Assembly: GCA_964606895.1 (NCBI GenBank)
Contig: CAZSHX010000020.1
Location: 1-60,467 of the forward strand
Source: CAZSHX01 sp964606895
GTDB taxonomy: Bacteria; Bacteroidota; Ignavibacteria; Kapaibacteriales; UBA2268
Direction of reading: 5' to 3'
Length of the DNA: 60,467 bases
Below, piece after piece: positions 34,514 to 41,715 of this stretch. Position 1 is the first letter of the stretch. Each line of letters opens with the position of its first letter. Under the pieces are notes generated by a model, which saw only the letters and a list, made by a program, of their open reading frames with translations, searched no databases and was not told where the DNA came from. The position numbers were made by a program, and so were the translations under genes.

Positions 34514-34865
34514 GTCATTCCCTCAAAAGAGGGAATCCATTTAGACAATATGAATCAATATTATGTATATATTATGGCAAGTCAAATGAATGGAACTCTT
34601 TATATCGGAGTTACTAAAGATTTGATTAGAAGAGTATATGAACATAAGAATAATTTAGTGGAGGGCTTTACTAAAGAGTATTCAGTTCATTTACTTGTTT
34701 ATTATGAGATACACAACGATATAAATAATGCTATCCAAAGAGAAAAAAGACTCAAAAAGTGGAATAGAGCATGGAAGATAGAATTAATCGAAAAAGAAAA
34801 TCCTGAATGGAAGGATTTGTATTCCGGTTTGATATAAGATGGATTCCCACTTCCGTGGGAATGAC
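34514..34865. mobile_element. GTCATTCCC palindrome-bounded element carrying a GIY-YIG gene
   Basis: The left end is a hairpin GTCATTCCCTC-aaaa-GAGGGAATCCA (34514-34539); the right end is TGGATTCCCAC-ttcc-GTGGGAATGAC (34840-34865). The ends are inverted copies of each other, and between them is just the GIY-YIG gene plus about 10 bases on each side. A 68-bp version without a gene is at 55401-55468. It therefore looks like an element of inverted palindromes, one copy with and one without a nuclease gene. Confidence 0.6.
34550..34837 (+). CDS. GIY-YIG nuclease-family protein
   Basis: The 95-residue protein is a single GIY-YIG domain: YYVYIMASQMNGTLYIGVT (the GIY and YIG strands), DLIRRVYEHKNN with the catalytic Arg, VYYEIHNDINNAIQREK with the conserved Glu in the metal site, and KKWNRAWKIELIE. 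These small UPF0213-like endonucleases are common in bacteria and have no settled cellular function. There is no strong Shine-Dalgarno; the ATG is 10 bases after the left palindrome. Lying exactly between two inverted GTCATTCCC palindromes, it may cut or help spread them. That link is inferred from position. Confidence 0.88.
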   Translation: MNQYYVYIMASQMNGTLYIGVTKDLIRRVYEHKNNLVEGFTKEYSVHLLVYYEIHNDINNAIQREKRLKKWNRAWKIELIEKENPEWKDLYSGLI

Positions 34866-34991
34866 AAGAAAAAATGACAAAGTTTTAACAGACCCAATTA
34901 TTCCCAAATTTCTTCTAAAATCATATTCTTCTTGGTTTTAACATCATTTATTTAGAAATTTGTTTTTTCCATTTTTGAATTTTGGTTATTT

Positions 34992-36167
34992 GTGAGTATT
35001 ACAGAAAAATTATTTATCAAACCGAAGCATGAACGTAGAATCCATTCCGGTCATCTTTGGGTTTTCAGCAACGAATTGCAAAGCATTGACAAACTGCCTG
35101 CCGGCTCTGTCGTTGAAGTTTTGAGCACCAAGAATAAAACTTACGGTTATGGTTTTTACAATCCCAACAGCCTCATTTCCGTTCGCTTGCTGAACTGGTT
35201 CGAACTGCCCGACCTCGAATTTTTCAAAAAAAGAATAAGCAATGCTCTTGAACTCAGAAAATTGTTATTTCCCGATGAAAATTCCTTCAGACTTGTTTTC
35301 GGCGAGTCCGACTTTCTACCCGGGTTAATTATTGATAAATATGAAGACTATTTTTCTATGCAGATTCTTTCTGTTGGCATGGAAAATCTAAAATCGCTTA
35401 TTATTACTGCTCTGCTCGAAGTCTTTCCCCAAACTAAAGGAATAATCCAGAAGAATAACTCGCACCACCGCGAACTCGAAAGTCTTTCTTCTGAAGACGA
35501 AATTCTGTTTGGGCAAATTCCCGAAAGTATTATCATCTCCGAAAATGGAGTTAAAATATCCGTATCGCTCGAAAAAGGACAGAAAACGGGTTATTTCTTT
35601 GACCAGAGAGAAAACAGACTTGCAATCCGAAAATTCTCGAAGGACAGAAAAGTTCTGGATTGTTTCTCAAATCTTTCGGGTTTTGCTTTGAATTCTTCAA
35701 TTGCCAGTGCGGCTGAAGTGACTTCTGTTGATTCTTCCGAGTCTGCAATCACGAATTCTAAAATCAATGCAAAACTCAATGATATTAAAAATATTGAATT
35801 TCACACAAAGGATGTTTTCGATTTCTTCAAATCGGCAATTGCGGCGGACAGAAAATGGGATTTGATTATTCTCGACCCGCCTGCATTTACGAAAAACAAG
35901 AAGAATATTGATTCTGCCGTTTTCGGATATGGGAAATTAAACGCTCTGGGAATTCAATGCCTGAACGAAAACGGAATTCTTGCCACTGCTTCCTGCTCAC
36001 AGCATATTTCGGAAGATTTATTTTTTGATATTATCGTAAAAGAAGCGGCAAAACTCAACAAGCAACTGCGTTTGCTCTACCGCGGAATGCAGTCGCCGGA
36101 CCATCCGGTGCTTGCCTCCATGCCCGAAACAAAATACCTGAAATTCTTTGTGTTTCAGGTGGAGTAA
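34992..36167 (+). CDS. RlmI-family 23S rRNA (cytosine-C5) methyltransferase
   Basis: The 391-residue protein has an N-terminal PUA domain (KPKHERRIHSGHLWVFSNEL) and a C-terminal Rossmann methyltransferase domain: GQKTGYFFDQRENR, VLDCFSNLSGFAL, WDLIILDPPAFTKNKK, GILATASCSQHIS. This is the architecture of RlmI/YccW-type enzymes, which methylate cytosine in 23S rRNA using S-adenosylmethionine; DPPAF and the cysteine in SCS are the catalytic segments. In the E. coli enzyme motif I reads DxFCYTG-like; here it is DCFSNLSG. The start is GTG at 34992, without a clear ribosome binding site. It is likely monocistronic. The modified base is inferred from the family. Confidence 0.85.
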   Translation: MSITEKLFIKPKHERRIHSGHLWVFSNELQSIDKLPAGSVVEVLSTKNKTYGYGFYNPNSLISVRLLNWFELPDLEFFKKRISNALELRKLLFPDENSFRLVFGESDFLPGLIIDKYEDYFSMQILSVGMENLKSLIITALLEVFPQTKGIIQKNNSHHRELESLSSEDEILFGQIPESIIISENGVKISVSLEKGQKTGYFFDQRENRLAIRKFSKDRKVLDCFSNLSGFALNSSIASAAEVTSVDSSESAITNSKINAKLNDIKNIEFHTKDVFDFFKSAIAADRKWDLIILDPPAFTKNKKNIDSAVFGYGKLNALGIQCLNENGILATASCSQHISEDLFFDIIVKEAAKLNKQLRLLYRGMQSPDHPVLASMPETKYLKFFVFQVE

Positions 36168-36278
36168 TTTAGAATTTGATTTATTTTTGCGATTTGAAAA
36201 ATAATTTGTAACTTTTTTCCTGTTGTTGTGTCTTTATAGTTGAGTCAATTGTTAAATCTTTTTCTGATTGGAAAAAAA

Positions 36279-36833
36279 ATGAAAACTTTATTCGCTCTTC
36301 TCGCCTTTTCTTTCATTCTGCTTTTTGCAGGATGCAAGGAAGAAACTCCTGTACAGCCCAAAATTCAAACACAAGGATGGTATGAAGTTACCGATACTAA
36401 TTACATCTTCATTCCCCAATGCCGCCAATGGCCCACTTGCGAATGGTATAATGATACAAACTATGTCCGTCTCCCGCCGTCTGATATAGACCCGGATTCA
36501 ATTTGCTTTAGAATGGATTATGCTATCAATGATACTATTCAATATAAAACATTAATCCAACAATCAGTATTCCCTCAATGTGAGCTTCCATATATTGATT
36601 TTTCAAGATATACTCTTTTAGGTTTGTATATTAATTTTTCGTATGGTGGCAAGATATTATCAAAAAATATAATGATTAACGATACATCGAAATTATGCAC
36701 ATATAGAATATCAATATTAGACACCGATAAGGTTTATTCGTCGATACAGAACTATTTGAATTGGGTTCTGATACCAAAACTTCCTAATGATTATAAAGTT
36801 GAATTTAAAAGACACAGAACAAGGAATATGTAA
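36279..36833 (+). CDS. Putative lipoprotein of unknown function
   Basis: The ATG at 36279 gives MKTLFALLAFSFILLFAGC, a signal peptide with lipobox FAGC (cysteine near residue 19). The mature ~165 residues have a cysteine-containing acidic part (CRQWPTCEWYNDTNYVRLPPSD) and no known domain. The next gene, also a lipoprotein with the KEE segment after its cysteine, follows after 10 bases; both begin CKEE. They could be paralogous, probably an envelope pair of narrow distribution. Function unknown. Confidence 0.65.
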   Translation: MKTLFALLAFSFILLFAGCKEETPVQPKIQTQGWYEVTDTNYIFIPQCRQWPTCEWYNDTNYVRLPPSDIDPDSICFRMDYAINDTIQYKTLIQQSVFPQCELPYIDFSRYTLLGLYINFSYGGKILSKNIMINDTSKLCTYRISILDTDKVYSSIQNYLNWVLIPKLPNDYKVEFKRHRTRNM

Positions 36834-36843
36834 AGGAAAAATC

Positions 36844-37293
36844 ATGAAAAAGTTGATGATATCTTTTGTTACTTGCTTTATTCTTTTCTCATGTAAAGAA
36901 GAATCCGTTGCCCCCAAAGTTACTAATACTTCTTTAAGCATTAATGCCAAATTTAGTATCATTCATAAGGATTGTATTGACACTGCCTGCACCACATTTT
37001 ATATAAGATATATTGAAAGTTGTGACTCTGGTACAGCAATTTGTACTTATATTAAATGCGATGAAGATTTATCTTCAGATGATGATATTTGTATTTTTTA
37101 TATGAATGAAAATCACGATACTCTTCAGTATTTGAAAACTTATATTCTTCGTTGTGTACCTAACAAAAAAAAGTTCTACTCACCTGAAATACTTTCTTAT
37201 TCTAACGGATATCTTTATGCTTTTGCCTATATAAAAAGAAATGATGAAACTATCTGGACGGGTAGAGACACAATTTTTATTGCTAAAAAATGA
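36844..37293 (+). CDS. Putative lipoprotein of unknown function
   Basis: The ATG at 36844 begins MKKLMISFVTCFILFSCKEESVAPK, a lipoprotein signal with cysteine near residue 17. AAAGGAAAA lies 5 bases upstream. The mature 130 residues contain several cysteines (HKDCIDTACTTFYIR, SCDSGTAICTYIKC) and end in a basic strand. Like its upstream neighbour it starts CKEE after the signal and includes D-x-C-rich segments, so the two may be related. Function unknown. The third repeat cluster starts right after it. Confidence 0.65.
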   Translation: MKKLMISFVTCFILFSCKEESVAPKVTNTSLSINAKFSIIHKDCIDTACTTFYIRYIESCDSGTAICTYIKCDEDLSSDDDICIFYMNENHDTLQYLKTYILRCVPNKKKFYSPEILSYSNGYLYAFAYIKRNDETIWTGRDTIFIAKK

Positions 37294-37333
37294 AAAGAAA
37301 GCGACATTAAATCTTAATGATGTGGTTTTACTC

Positions 37334-37396
37334 TTCCGGCAGGAGTTATCTCCTGCCCCTCTGTTTGGAGCTGTCAGGTGGTAACACCTGACAGAC
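37334..37396. repeat. two GC-rich palindromes
   Basis: GGCAGGAG-ttat-CTCCTGCC (37338-37357) and CTGTCAGGTG-gtaa-CACCTGACAG (about 37372-37395) are perfect-arm hairpins in otherwise AT-rich spacer. They resemble in style, but not in sequence, the other small palindromes of this window. A GATGCAAAGATGCAA word of repeat family A follows at 37403. Confidence 0.65.
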
Positions 37397-37508
37397 GTAT
37401 AAAAGATGCAAAGATGCAATTTGGGGAAGATTCGGCAAAAGTCTTGAACTGGAATTTTGGGATTAAGAGTAATAAGATTTCTAAAACCTTATTTTTCCCA
37501 AATCCTTG

Positions 37509-37615
37509 ACCTTAGTAGCCCGAGAATATCCAGACTCTCACCTCTTACCTTATAAAAACCCGCCAAATAATGTAATAAGGTTTGGTTCTATGGGTTTACT
37601 CCGAGCTACTAAGGT
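37509..37615. repeat. 107-bp unit with perfect 11-bp inverted ends
   Basis: ACCTTAGTAGC (37509-37519) is exactly inverted by GCTACTAAGGT (37605-37615). A second pair inside, ACCTTAT and ATAAGGT, can nest within the first. The unit has no coding sense and could be a folded RNA or a small inverted-repeat element. Confidence 0.5.
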
Positions 37616-37686
37616 TTTCTCTGCAAACAATAATGAATTTCAATTTGTTTTACTAAAATTGTTGCAATTCCACAGTTTTTCATTTT

Positions 37687-37940
37687 ATTGCATCTTTGCA
37701 TCTATTATTTATTATCAGAAAAGATGCAATGTATTATCATCTAACCTATTGATATTATGTCAAATAACGATTTTTTTCCTATTGCATCTTTGTTTGCAAA
37801 AAGATGCAAAGATGCAATTCTTGGTGTATAGGTTCCAATTCCAAATTTTCTCAATTACTAATGTGGTTCATTTATTTCAACGAACGAAAATAGAACAAAT
37901 AAACGAATATAATGATTATTTATTGCTATGAGAATAAGGT
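37687..37940 (-). repeat. repeat family A, copy 5 (reverse orientation)
   Basis: Read on the minus strand it gives the left block (ATAGCAATAAATAATCATTA, TTCGTTTATTTG, CGTTCGTTGA), then ATTGCATCTTTGCATC with AAAGATGCAAT, the core CGTTATTTGACATAATATC, AATAGGTTAGATGA, and the right end with GCATC words. The right end here is a second TTGCATC arm rather than GATGCAATGCAA. The middle of the left block differs from copies 1 and 3. Confidence 0.7.
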
Positions 37941-38133
37941 AAGAAATATTAATAATAAGTCAGGAGTTTCCTTCTTAGCTCATAGAAACAAAATTACTTC
38001 CCGATATAGCAAAACATCTTCCCGCCCTTGCAAAAGCTCTGCGGAGTTATCTTTTAGTGATTTTTGTGAAAAATGGAGATAAATTACGAAAGCACAAAAA
38101 ACCTACATTGCGTTTAAACCAAAGCTAAAGTTT
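37941..38133. other. spacer without recognisable features
   Basis: I see no gene, strong hairpin or clear promoter in this AT-rich spacer between the repeat cluster and the 178-residue hypothetical gene. Confidence 0.4.
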
Positions 38134-38670
38134 CTATTTTAATTCTTTTCCTATACGTTTCGAATAATTAACTTGTCCAATTTTAAATTTTCGCAAAAGG
38201 AAAAAACGAAACCTGTCAATCAAAGTATTTGCTTTCACCTGAAATATCTGTATAGTTATAGGATTAACCGAAGAAAATCTTTCGTAAGATTGCTCAATAT
38301 AATCTAATGACTTATAAATCCTACCATTATCACCAACTGTAAAATTTGAACATATAATCTGTCTATCGCTTGTAACCCTTATATCAAATTTTGCCTCTTT
38401 TATAAAATCAAGCGGCAAATTATTGCTTTTTAAAGTCTTTTCTATAATATGTTTTAAATTGTCCAGATTAATTAATAAAGGCTTAATTATATGTTCTTTT
38501 GGAGAAATCACTTTATTCAAAATATCAATTTGCACATTATCAATCCCAATTTCAAAGGCAGAATTGACAATCCAATCACTCATGTATCCTTTTGAATAGT
38601 AGTTAAGCGTGCTAAAATATGATTGAGCTAAATTATATGATAATCCATTTAATGTTTTAGTCTTAGCCAA
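38134..38670 (-). CDS. Hypothetical cytoplasmic protein
   Basis: The 178-residue protein has no signal peptide or membrane segment and I do not recognise a family. It starts with a Tyr/Ser-rich helical part (LSYNLAQSYFSTLNYYSKGYMSDWIV), has a beta-rich middle (FDIRVTSDRQIICSNFTVG) and ends in a basic tail rich in Lys/Arg (RFRFFLLRKFKIGQ, KRIGKELK), which might bind nucleic acid. ATG start; it stands alone between the repeat cluster and ptsI, an accessory-looking position. The function is unknown. Confidence 0.6.
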   Translation of the reverse strand: MAKTKTLNGLSYNLAQSYFSTLNYYSKGYMSDWIVNSAFEIGIDNVQIDILNKVISPKEHIIKPLLINLDNLKHIIEKTLKSNNLPLDFIKEAKFDIRVTSDRQIICSNFTVGDNGRIYKSLDYIEQSYERFSSVNPITIQIFQVKANTLIDRFRFFLLRKFKIGQVNYSKRIGKELK

Positions 38671-38832
38671 TGATACTGCACCTTTCTTTATTGTTACTCA
38701 ACTTTTTAAAAAACCATCCCCGATACTCACTCACTTATTTATTGAATTGCGAAATACAATACATGCAAAATTAGGAAAAATAATTTAATGTTTGTTTATG
38801 AAATCTATTTTCCAATGGCTCATGGAAATATG

Positions 38833-40587
38833 TTAAGCTATTCCGAGAAGCTGACGCACTTCGGTGTAGGTATGGCATTTCAGAACTCTTTCGGCAAGTT
38901 CTTTTGAATCGGAGTAACTGATGGACCTAACGCGGTTCTTCAAATCAAGAAGCATAGGAGGGGAAACGCTTAATTCAGCAACTCCCAAACCTATGAGCAA
39001 AGAAGTTGCGGCGGCATGACCTGCCATTTCACCACAAACACCAACAGGGATTTTTTTTGAATTAGCGGAATCAACTGCCATTTTAATAAGTTTAATAACT
39101 GCAGGGTGGAAAGAATCAAAAGTTTCGGAAACAAGTTCATTACCACGGTCTGCGGCAAGAGTATATTGGGTTAAATCATTAGTCCCGATACTGAAGAAAC
39201 TGCAATACTCTGCTAAAATGTAAGATTGAATTGCCGAAGCAGGAGTTTCAATCATAATCCCGATTGGAATATTCTCATCAAAAGGAACGCTTTCTTCTCT
39301 AAGGAAATCCTTACATTCTTCGAGTATTTCCCTTGTCTGAACAACTTCATTAACAGTTGTGACCATCGGTATCATGAAGCGAACATTCTTTGAAGCAGAG
39401 GCTCTGAGAAATGCCAGTAACTGCGATTTGAAAATATCTTTCCTGTGAAGCAAGAACCTGATTCCCCTAAAACCAAGAGCAGGATTAATCTCGTGCTTTG
39501 GCATTCCCTCGGCATATTTATCGCTTCCAACGTCAAAAGCCCTGAAAGTAACCACCTTCGGATAAGCTTTTCTTGCAATGCTGTCGTACCATTTGAACTG
39601 TTCTTCTTCATTAGGAAAATGACCTGATTCAATAACGAGATGTTCAGTTCTGACAAGTCCGATACCATCAGCACCGGTAAAAACGGAAGATTCAACATCT
39701 TCTGGGAAATTAATATTGGTAAAAAGATGAACAGCATGCCCATCGGTAGTTTCAGATGCTTTGTTTGCCAGTTCGCCGATAATTTTGCGATGTTCAATTT
39801 CTTTCTTTTTGCTCAATTTGAAATTGTCAATCGTTTCTTTTGACGGATTGATTGTAACAATTCCAGAATAGCCGTCAATGAGAATGACAGAACCGTCCTC
39901 GATACAAGAAATTGCATCTTTCACACCGATAATTTCAGGAATCTCGAAAGTACGGGCAAGAATTGAACTATGTGCAGAGATTCCTCCGACCTCAGTTATA
40001 ATACCCGCTATGCCTGCTTCCTTGAAGTGAATAACATCTGTGGGCAAAATGGATTGAGCAATGACAATTGAGTTTCTGCCAATTACATACGAAATATGTT
40101 TGTTACGCAAAACATGAATCAAACGCTCTTTGATTTGGTCAAGCTCAATGGCTCTTTCTCTTAAAATTGAATCTTTTGAAAAAACAAGGAATTGTTTTTG
40201 TGTGTCGTATTCCTGAATAACGGAACTTTCGGCTGAATAGCCTTTTTTGATGCGGCTTTTTATAGAATCAATGAGGAAGCTGTCATTCAGAATCATGATA
40301 TTAGCTTCAATCACAGCATAAACATTTTTTGCCTCACGCTGAATTTTTTCTAATAGAAAAGAGAACTCAGCACCCAATTCGTTAATCGCGAAATCGAGTC
40401 TGTCTAATTCTGAAGGTATATCGAAGGAGGAAATTTTGTCGTTTGTGAGGATTTCAAGTTCGGGATTGATAAGAACTGCCTTACCAATAGCTAAACCCTG
40501 AGAAGAGGGTATCCCTTTCAACACTCTTTCAGTTTTTGCTTCAGCTCCGATAGAAACTGAACTGATTTTTGTTAAACTTGATTTCAA
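38833..40587 (-). CDS. ptsI: Phosphoenolpyruvate-protein phosphotransferase (Enzyme I)
   Basis: EI takes phosphate from phosphoenolpyruvate and passes it to HPr. The phosphorylated histidine lies in GGISAHSSILARTFEIP (about residue 205), followed by LIDGYSGIVTINPS. The C-terminal PEP-binding TIM barrel has GIGLVRTEHLVIE, FRAFDVGSDKYAEG, ALGFRGIRFLL, MIPMVTTVNEV, SIGTNDLTQYTLAADR and the active-site Cys in GVCGEMAGHAAAT. The 584-residue reading begins at a TTG (40587) with no clear ribosome binding site; a GTG just before LKGIPSSQGLAIG would give a family-typical start about 21 codons later. No sugar-specific EII components are in the window, so the HPr/EI pair may be regulatory. Confidence 0.94.
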   Translation of the reverse strand: MKSSLTKISSVSIGAEAKTERVLKGIPSSQGLAIGKAVLINPELEILTNDKISSFDIPSELDRLDFAINELGAEFSFLLEKIQREAKNVYAVIEANIMILNDSFLIDSIKSRIKKGYSAESSVIQEYDTQKQFLVFSKDSILRERAIELDQIKERLIHVLRNKHISYVIGRNSIVIAQSILPTDVIHFKEAGIAGIITEVGGISAHSSILARTFEIPEIIGVKDAISCIEDGSVILIDGYSGIVTINPSKETIDNFKLSKKKEIEHRKIIGELANKASETTDGHAVHLFTNINFPEDVESSVFTGADGIGLVRTEHLVIESGHFPNEEEQFKWYDSIARKAYPKVVTFRAFDVGSDKYAEGMPKHEINPALGFRGIRFLLHRKDIFKSQLLAFLRASASKNVRFMIPMVTTVNEVVQTREILEECKDFLREESVPFDENIPIGIMIETPASAIQSYILAEYCSFFSIGTNDLTQYTLAADRGNELVSETFDSFHPAVIKLIKMAVDSANSKKIPVGVCGEMAGHAAATSLLIGLGVAELSVSPPMLLDLKNRVRSISYSDSKELAERVLKCHTYTEVRQLLGIA

Positions 40588-40622
40588 TAAGCAATTATAA
40601 TTACTGATGAAAATCGAAAAAT

Positions 40623-40889
40623 TTATGGTTCGCCGAATCCTGAAGCGAAAAGTCCCGCAAGATCTGTCACGGCTCTTTCTTCATCATCGCCTTCGACTCT
40701 GAGAACTAACTTTGCACCTTGTTCGGCGGCAAGAGTCATAACGCCGATAATGCTCTTTGCATTAATGGCAAAGCCGTCGCGGACAAGAAAAATTTCAGAT
40801 TTAAACCTCGCGGCAAGCTTTACTATGGATGCCGCAGGTCTGGTATGAATACCTGCTCTGTTTACTACTATGACTTCTTTTTCAATCAT
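40623..40889 (-). CDS. ptsH: HPr phosphocarrier protein
   Basis: The 88-residue protein has phospho-accepting H15 (RAGIHTRPAAS) and regulatory-type S46 in NAKSIIGVMTLAAEQG. Both sites are intact, so it can act with Enzyme I, and S46 leaves room for HPr-kinase control. It ends GLFASGFGEP. It lies 35 bases upstream of ptsI on the same strand, a two-gene unit. The product is cytosolic. Confidence 0.96.
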   Translation of the reverse strand: MIEKEVIVVNRAGIHTRPAASIVKLAARFKSEIFLVRDGFAINAKSIIGVMTLAAEQGAKLVLRVEGDDEERAVTDLAGLFASGFGEP

Positions 40890-40953
40890 TAAAATCTAAA
40901 ATCTGAAACAATAAAGAATACAAATATAAGAATAATTTTTCAGATTTTGATGT

Positions 40954-41604
40954 CTAAACTTTTTTTAGTGTACCAATGCCCAATTCATTTTCTATCATTG
41001 ACTTAGTAATCGTGCCTTCTCGGTAGATTCTGAACGGCTTTTCAGCCAGACTGATAACAGTTGACGACTTTTGGATTTCAGATGTTCCGTCATCAATTAT
41101 CATGGGAACTAAACCATTGAAAACTCTAATCAATTCGGCTGATTTCGAAATTTCTGGATGATTTGAGAGATTTGCCGACGTTGCCGCAATCGGTTTTCTG
41201 AATTTCCCGGAAAGTGTCTGAAAAAACTTATTTGACGGAACCCTGATTCCAATTGTATCCAGACCGAATGTAACATTATCAGGAATTGCTTTGTTTTTTT
41301 TTAGAATTATATTTAAGGGACCCGGCAAAAACTTTTCAGCCAAAATGTAAAATTCAACAGGAATATCAATGGCTACTTGAGTTACATTTTCGATGCTACC
41401 GATATGTGCAGAGAGTGGTTTCGAGAATTCACGGGTTTTGATTTTGTAAATTGAGTCAACCGCTTCAGCATTGAAAATATCAACACCGATTCCATAAACG
41501 GTTTCGGTAGGAAAGATTAAAGGCATGCCATCTTCCAAAAGTTTGACAGCTTGTTCAATAGCAGAATCGAAATCTGTTTTACAATCTATTATCTTTGTAA
41601 TCAT
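40954..41604 (-). CDS. tsaC: Threonylcarbamoyl-AMP synthase (Sua5/YrdC/TsaC family)
   Basis: The enzyme makes threonylcarbamoyl-AMP from threonine, bicarbonate and ATP, for the t6A37 modification of tRNAs reading ANN codons. Signatures: LIFPTETVYGIGVDIFN, then IYKIKTREFSKPLSAHIGS (the K-x-R...KPL nucleotide-binding loop), FLPGPLNIILKKN, IGIRVPSN, and PIAATSANLSNHPE. The 216-residue length means it is the short form lacking the Sua5 C-terminal domain. It ends 64 bases upstream (in coordinates) of ptsH and is divergent from the glgP gene across about 110 bases. Confidence 0.93.
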   Translation of the reverse strand: MITKIIDCKTDFDSAIEQAVKLLEDGMPLIFPTETVYGIGVDIFNAEAVDSIYKIKTREFSKPLSAHIGSIENVTQVAIDIPVEFYILAEKFLPGPLNIILKKNKAIPDNVTFGLDTIGIRVPSNKFFQTLSGKFRKPIAATSANLSNHPEISKSAELIRVFNGLVPMIIDDGTSEIQKSSTVISLAEKPFRIYREGTITKSMIENELGIGTLKKV

Positions 41605-41715
41605 TTTTTAGAATTTTATTCACAAATACAAATTAGTTTAACATCATTTAAAAGAAAATCAGTATTTTTATATTTTATATTGAGTAAAAATACGAACATA
41701 AATCCGGAGAAAAAA

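Noticed and set aside
37506..37931. 141-codon open frame in the third repeat cluster
   Set aside because: It crosses the inverted-repeat unit and repeat A copy 5, and has no start site or domain.
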